Below the pieces are notes generated by a model. The model saw nothing but the letters and a program-made list of their open reading frames with translations, searched no databases and was not told the origin of the DNA. DNA of 5,554 nt from JBEKHI01 sp050012355 (lineage in GTDB: Bacteria; Actinomycetota; Actinomycetes; Streptosporangiales; Streptosporangiaceae): positions 1-5,554 of the forward strand of contig JBEKHI010000493.1 in assembly GCA_050012355.1 (NCBI GenBank). The letters run 5' to 3'. The first letter of the stretch is position 1. Every line of letters begins with the position of its first letter. A program made the position numbers and the translations under genes. Below are positions 4,713 to 5,554 of this stretch, in pieces.

Positions 4713-5165
4713 GTGAGCGAGCAATGGCTCACCGAGGAACAGCAACGGATCTGGCGTGCTTACCTGTCCGTGGAGTCAATGCTGCCTGCGCAGCTCAACC
4801 GGCAACTCCAGGCGGCGTCGGGTTTGTCGATCGCCGAGTACGGCGTGCTGGTCCAGCTCAGCGAGGCTCCCGGCGGGCGGATGCGCCCGTTCGAGCTGGG
4901 CAAGTCGCTCAACTGGGAGCAAAGCCGCCTATCTCATCAGATCGCCCGGATGGAAAACCGGGAGTTCGTCATCCGCGAGCAGTGCCAGAGCGACAAGCGG
5001 GGCGCCTTCATCGTGCTCACCCCGTCCGGGCGCGCCGCCATCGAGGCCGCCGCCCCCGGACATGTGGACGCGGTGCGCGCCCTGGTCTTCGGCCGGCTGA
5101 CCCCGGATGAGGCAGCCGCCCTCGGCGATGCCTGCGCCAAGATCGCCGCCGGCCTAGATGGGTGA
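4713..5165 (+). CDS. MarR family transcriptional regulator
   Basis: 150-residue winged helix-turn-helix repressor that should act as a dimer on DNA. Helix 1 (about 6-34, QQRIWRAYLSVESMLPAQLN) and the C-terminal helices (106-147) make the dimer interface. The DNA-binding part includes SIAEYGVLVQLSEAPGGRMR (39-58), FELGKSLNWEQSRLSHQIAR (60-79; the recognition helix is its second half) and the beta-wing VIREQCQSDKRGAFIVLT (86-103). The wing carries the D94-K-R-G signature near its tip, as in most MarR proteins. There is no N-terminal Cys of the OhrR peroxide-sensing type; C91 in the wing and C141 are the only cysteines. It is divergent from the YceI gene with a two-site operator between them, which suggests autorepression and control of yceI released by an unknown, perhaps lipophilic or phenolic, ligand. 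A strong hairpin follows the stop by four bases. Confidence 0.94.
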   Translation: MSEQWLTEEQQRIWRAYLSVESMLPAQLNRQLQAASGLSIAEYGVLVQLSEAPGGRMRPFELGKSLNWEQSRLSHQIARMENREFVIREQCQSDKRGAFIVLTPSGRAAIEAAAPGHVDAVRALVFGRLTPDEAAALGDACAKIAAGLDG

Positions 5166-5169
5166 CCAT

Positions 5170-5206
5170 CTCTTAGCTGGTCGGTGTGGCACCGACCAGC
5201 TAAGAG
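5170..5206. terminator. Perfect 17-bp hairpin terminator after marR-like gene
   Basis: CTCTTAGCTGGTCGGTG (5170-5186) and its exact reverse complement (5190-5206) form a 17-bp stem with a three-base loop, TGG. It begins four bases after the MarR stop. No T-run follows on either strand, as is common for actinobacterial hairpin terminators. Being symmetric, it can also end transcripts of the minus-strand gene whose stop lies at 5237. Confidence 0.82.
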
Positions 5207-5236
5207 TGCGGGTAGTGCAGCACTCACGAGGAAAAT

Positions 5237-5554
5237 TCAGCGGCCCCCGCCGGAGTTCCCGCCCCCGCCTGAGCCGTCAGAGCTTGAGCCGCTCGAACCG
5301 GAATCACCAGAGCCCGAGCCGCCGGTATCGAACCCGCCCCCTCGGGAGCCAGATCCCCCCATCCCGTTATGCGGGCTGGCGGTGCTCGGCGGGTTGCGAG
5401 CGTCCGGCGCGGGCGTGCCGTTGGGGGTCGGTGCCCAGTCGGGCGAGCGAGTGGGCTCACCGGAGGTGAGGGTATCCGGCTGACGGCTTGGCGCGGCGTG
5501 CGTGGCCGAGCTAGTCGAGGGGCTGGTGCTGGGCGAGTGCGTCGGGTGGCCGGC
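5237..5554 (-). CDS. C-terminal part of a protein with Ser/Thr/Pro- and Gly/Ser-rich disordered tail
   Basis: Reading leftward from the right edge, 105 codons are open to a TGA at 5239-5237; the start lies outside the window. The first 60 or so residues are rich in Pro, Ser, Thr and Ala (such as HPTHSPSTSPSTSSATHAAP). The last 40 are almost only Gly, Ser, Asp and Asn (such as GGSGSGDSGSSGSSSDGSGG), ending GGGNSGGGR. There are no membrane segments, cysteines or catalytic motifs. GC-rich third codon positions support this strand over the opposite one, which gives a Pro/Glu-rich reading without a usable start. Such tails occur on secreted proteins, membrane-anchored proteins and kinases in actinobacteria; I cannot say which this is. 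Its end faces the MarR gene across a shared hairpin. Confidence 0.65.
   Translation of the reverse strand, partial: AGHPTHSPSTSPSTSSATHAAPSRQPDTLTSGEPTRSPDWAPTPNGTPAPDARNPPSTASPHNGMGGSGSRGGGFDTGGSGSGDSGSSGSSSDGSGGGGNSGGGR

Noticed and set aside
4587..4745. N-terminal extension of the YceI frame
   Set aside because: It would cross the operator and enter the MarR gene. The ATG at 4586 has GGAGGG just upstream and begins right before the conserved domain.
5214..5224. AGTGC-A-GCACT palindrome between the hairpin and the right-hand gene stop
   Set aside because: Only 11 bp, a one-base centre cannot form a hairpin loop, and its position after two gene ends gives no regulatory context.
5184..5483. 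Plus-strand Pro/Glu-rich open frame at the right edge
   Set aside because: It starts inside the terminator hairpin, lacks a ribosome binding site and is the complement of a Gly/Ser-rich minus-strand frame with better third-position GC.

Overview
The window is high-GC DNA. GTG starts, strong G or C preference at third codon positions and the gene families present all point to an actinomycete (Actinomycetota). I cannot name a genus. It looks like an ordinary chromosomal gene neighbourhood: no transposase, integrase, tRNA, rRNA or CRISPR repeats were seen. It holds eight protein genes, two of them cut by the window edges, plus one very small zinc-ribbon gene that is easy to miss.

Left part (1-2077). 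On the minus strand an Hsp20-family small heat shock protein (735 to 286) is followed 37 nt later by the start of a secreted protein, probably a trypsin-like serine peptidase, that runs off the left edge. Divergent from hsp20 is a 412-residue polytopic membrane protein resembling GT-C/GT87-type glycosyltransferases (839-2077). Its last 64 nt overlap, tail to tail, a VOC (glyoxalase-like) gene on the minus strand.

Middle part (2014-4019). The VOC gene (2445 to 2014) lies downstream of a 41-residue CxxC/CxxC zinc-ribbon ORF (2643 to 2518), and a divergent 407-residue two-pore-channel-like membrane protein (2736-3959) follows. The most unusual signal is here. Two arrays of DnaA-box-like nonamers, each with five units in one orientation repeating every 10-13 bp, bracket the zinc-ribbon and channel genes. 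One sits between the zinc ribbon and VOC gene (2461-2513). The other covers the 3' end of the channel gene, including its stop codon, and the gap after it (3936-3988). Each contains one perfect TTATCCACA. No dnaA or dnaN is present, so this is more like a DnaA-titration or DnaA-responsive locus than a classical oriC.

Right part (4020-5554). A YceI-family lipid-binding protein (minus) and a MarR-family regulator (plus) are divergent. They share a 126-nt gap with a perfect 15-bp inverted repeat, each arm itself nearly palindromic: a convincing operator pair for the MarR protein. A perfect 17-bp hairpin right after the MarR stop is the likely terminator. It also faces the end of a minus-strand gene whose Ser/Thr/Pro- then Gly/Ser-rich C-terminus fills the right edge.
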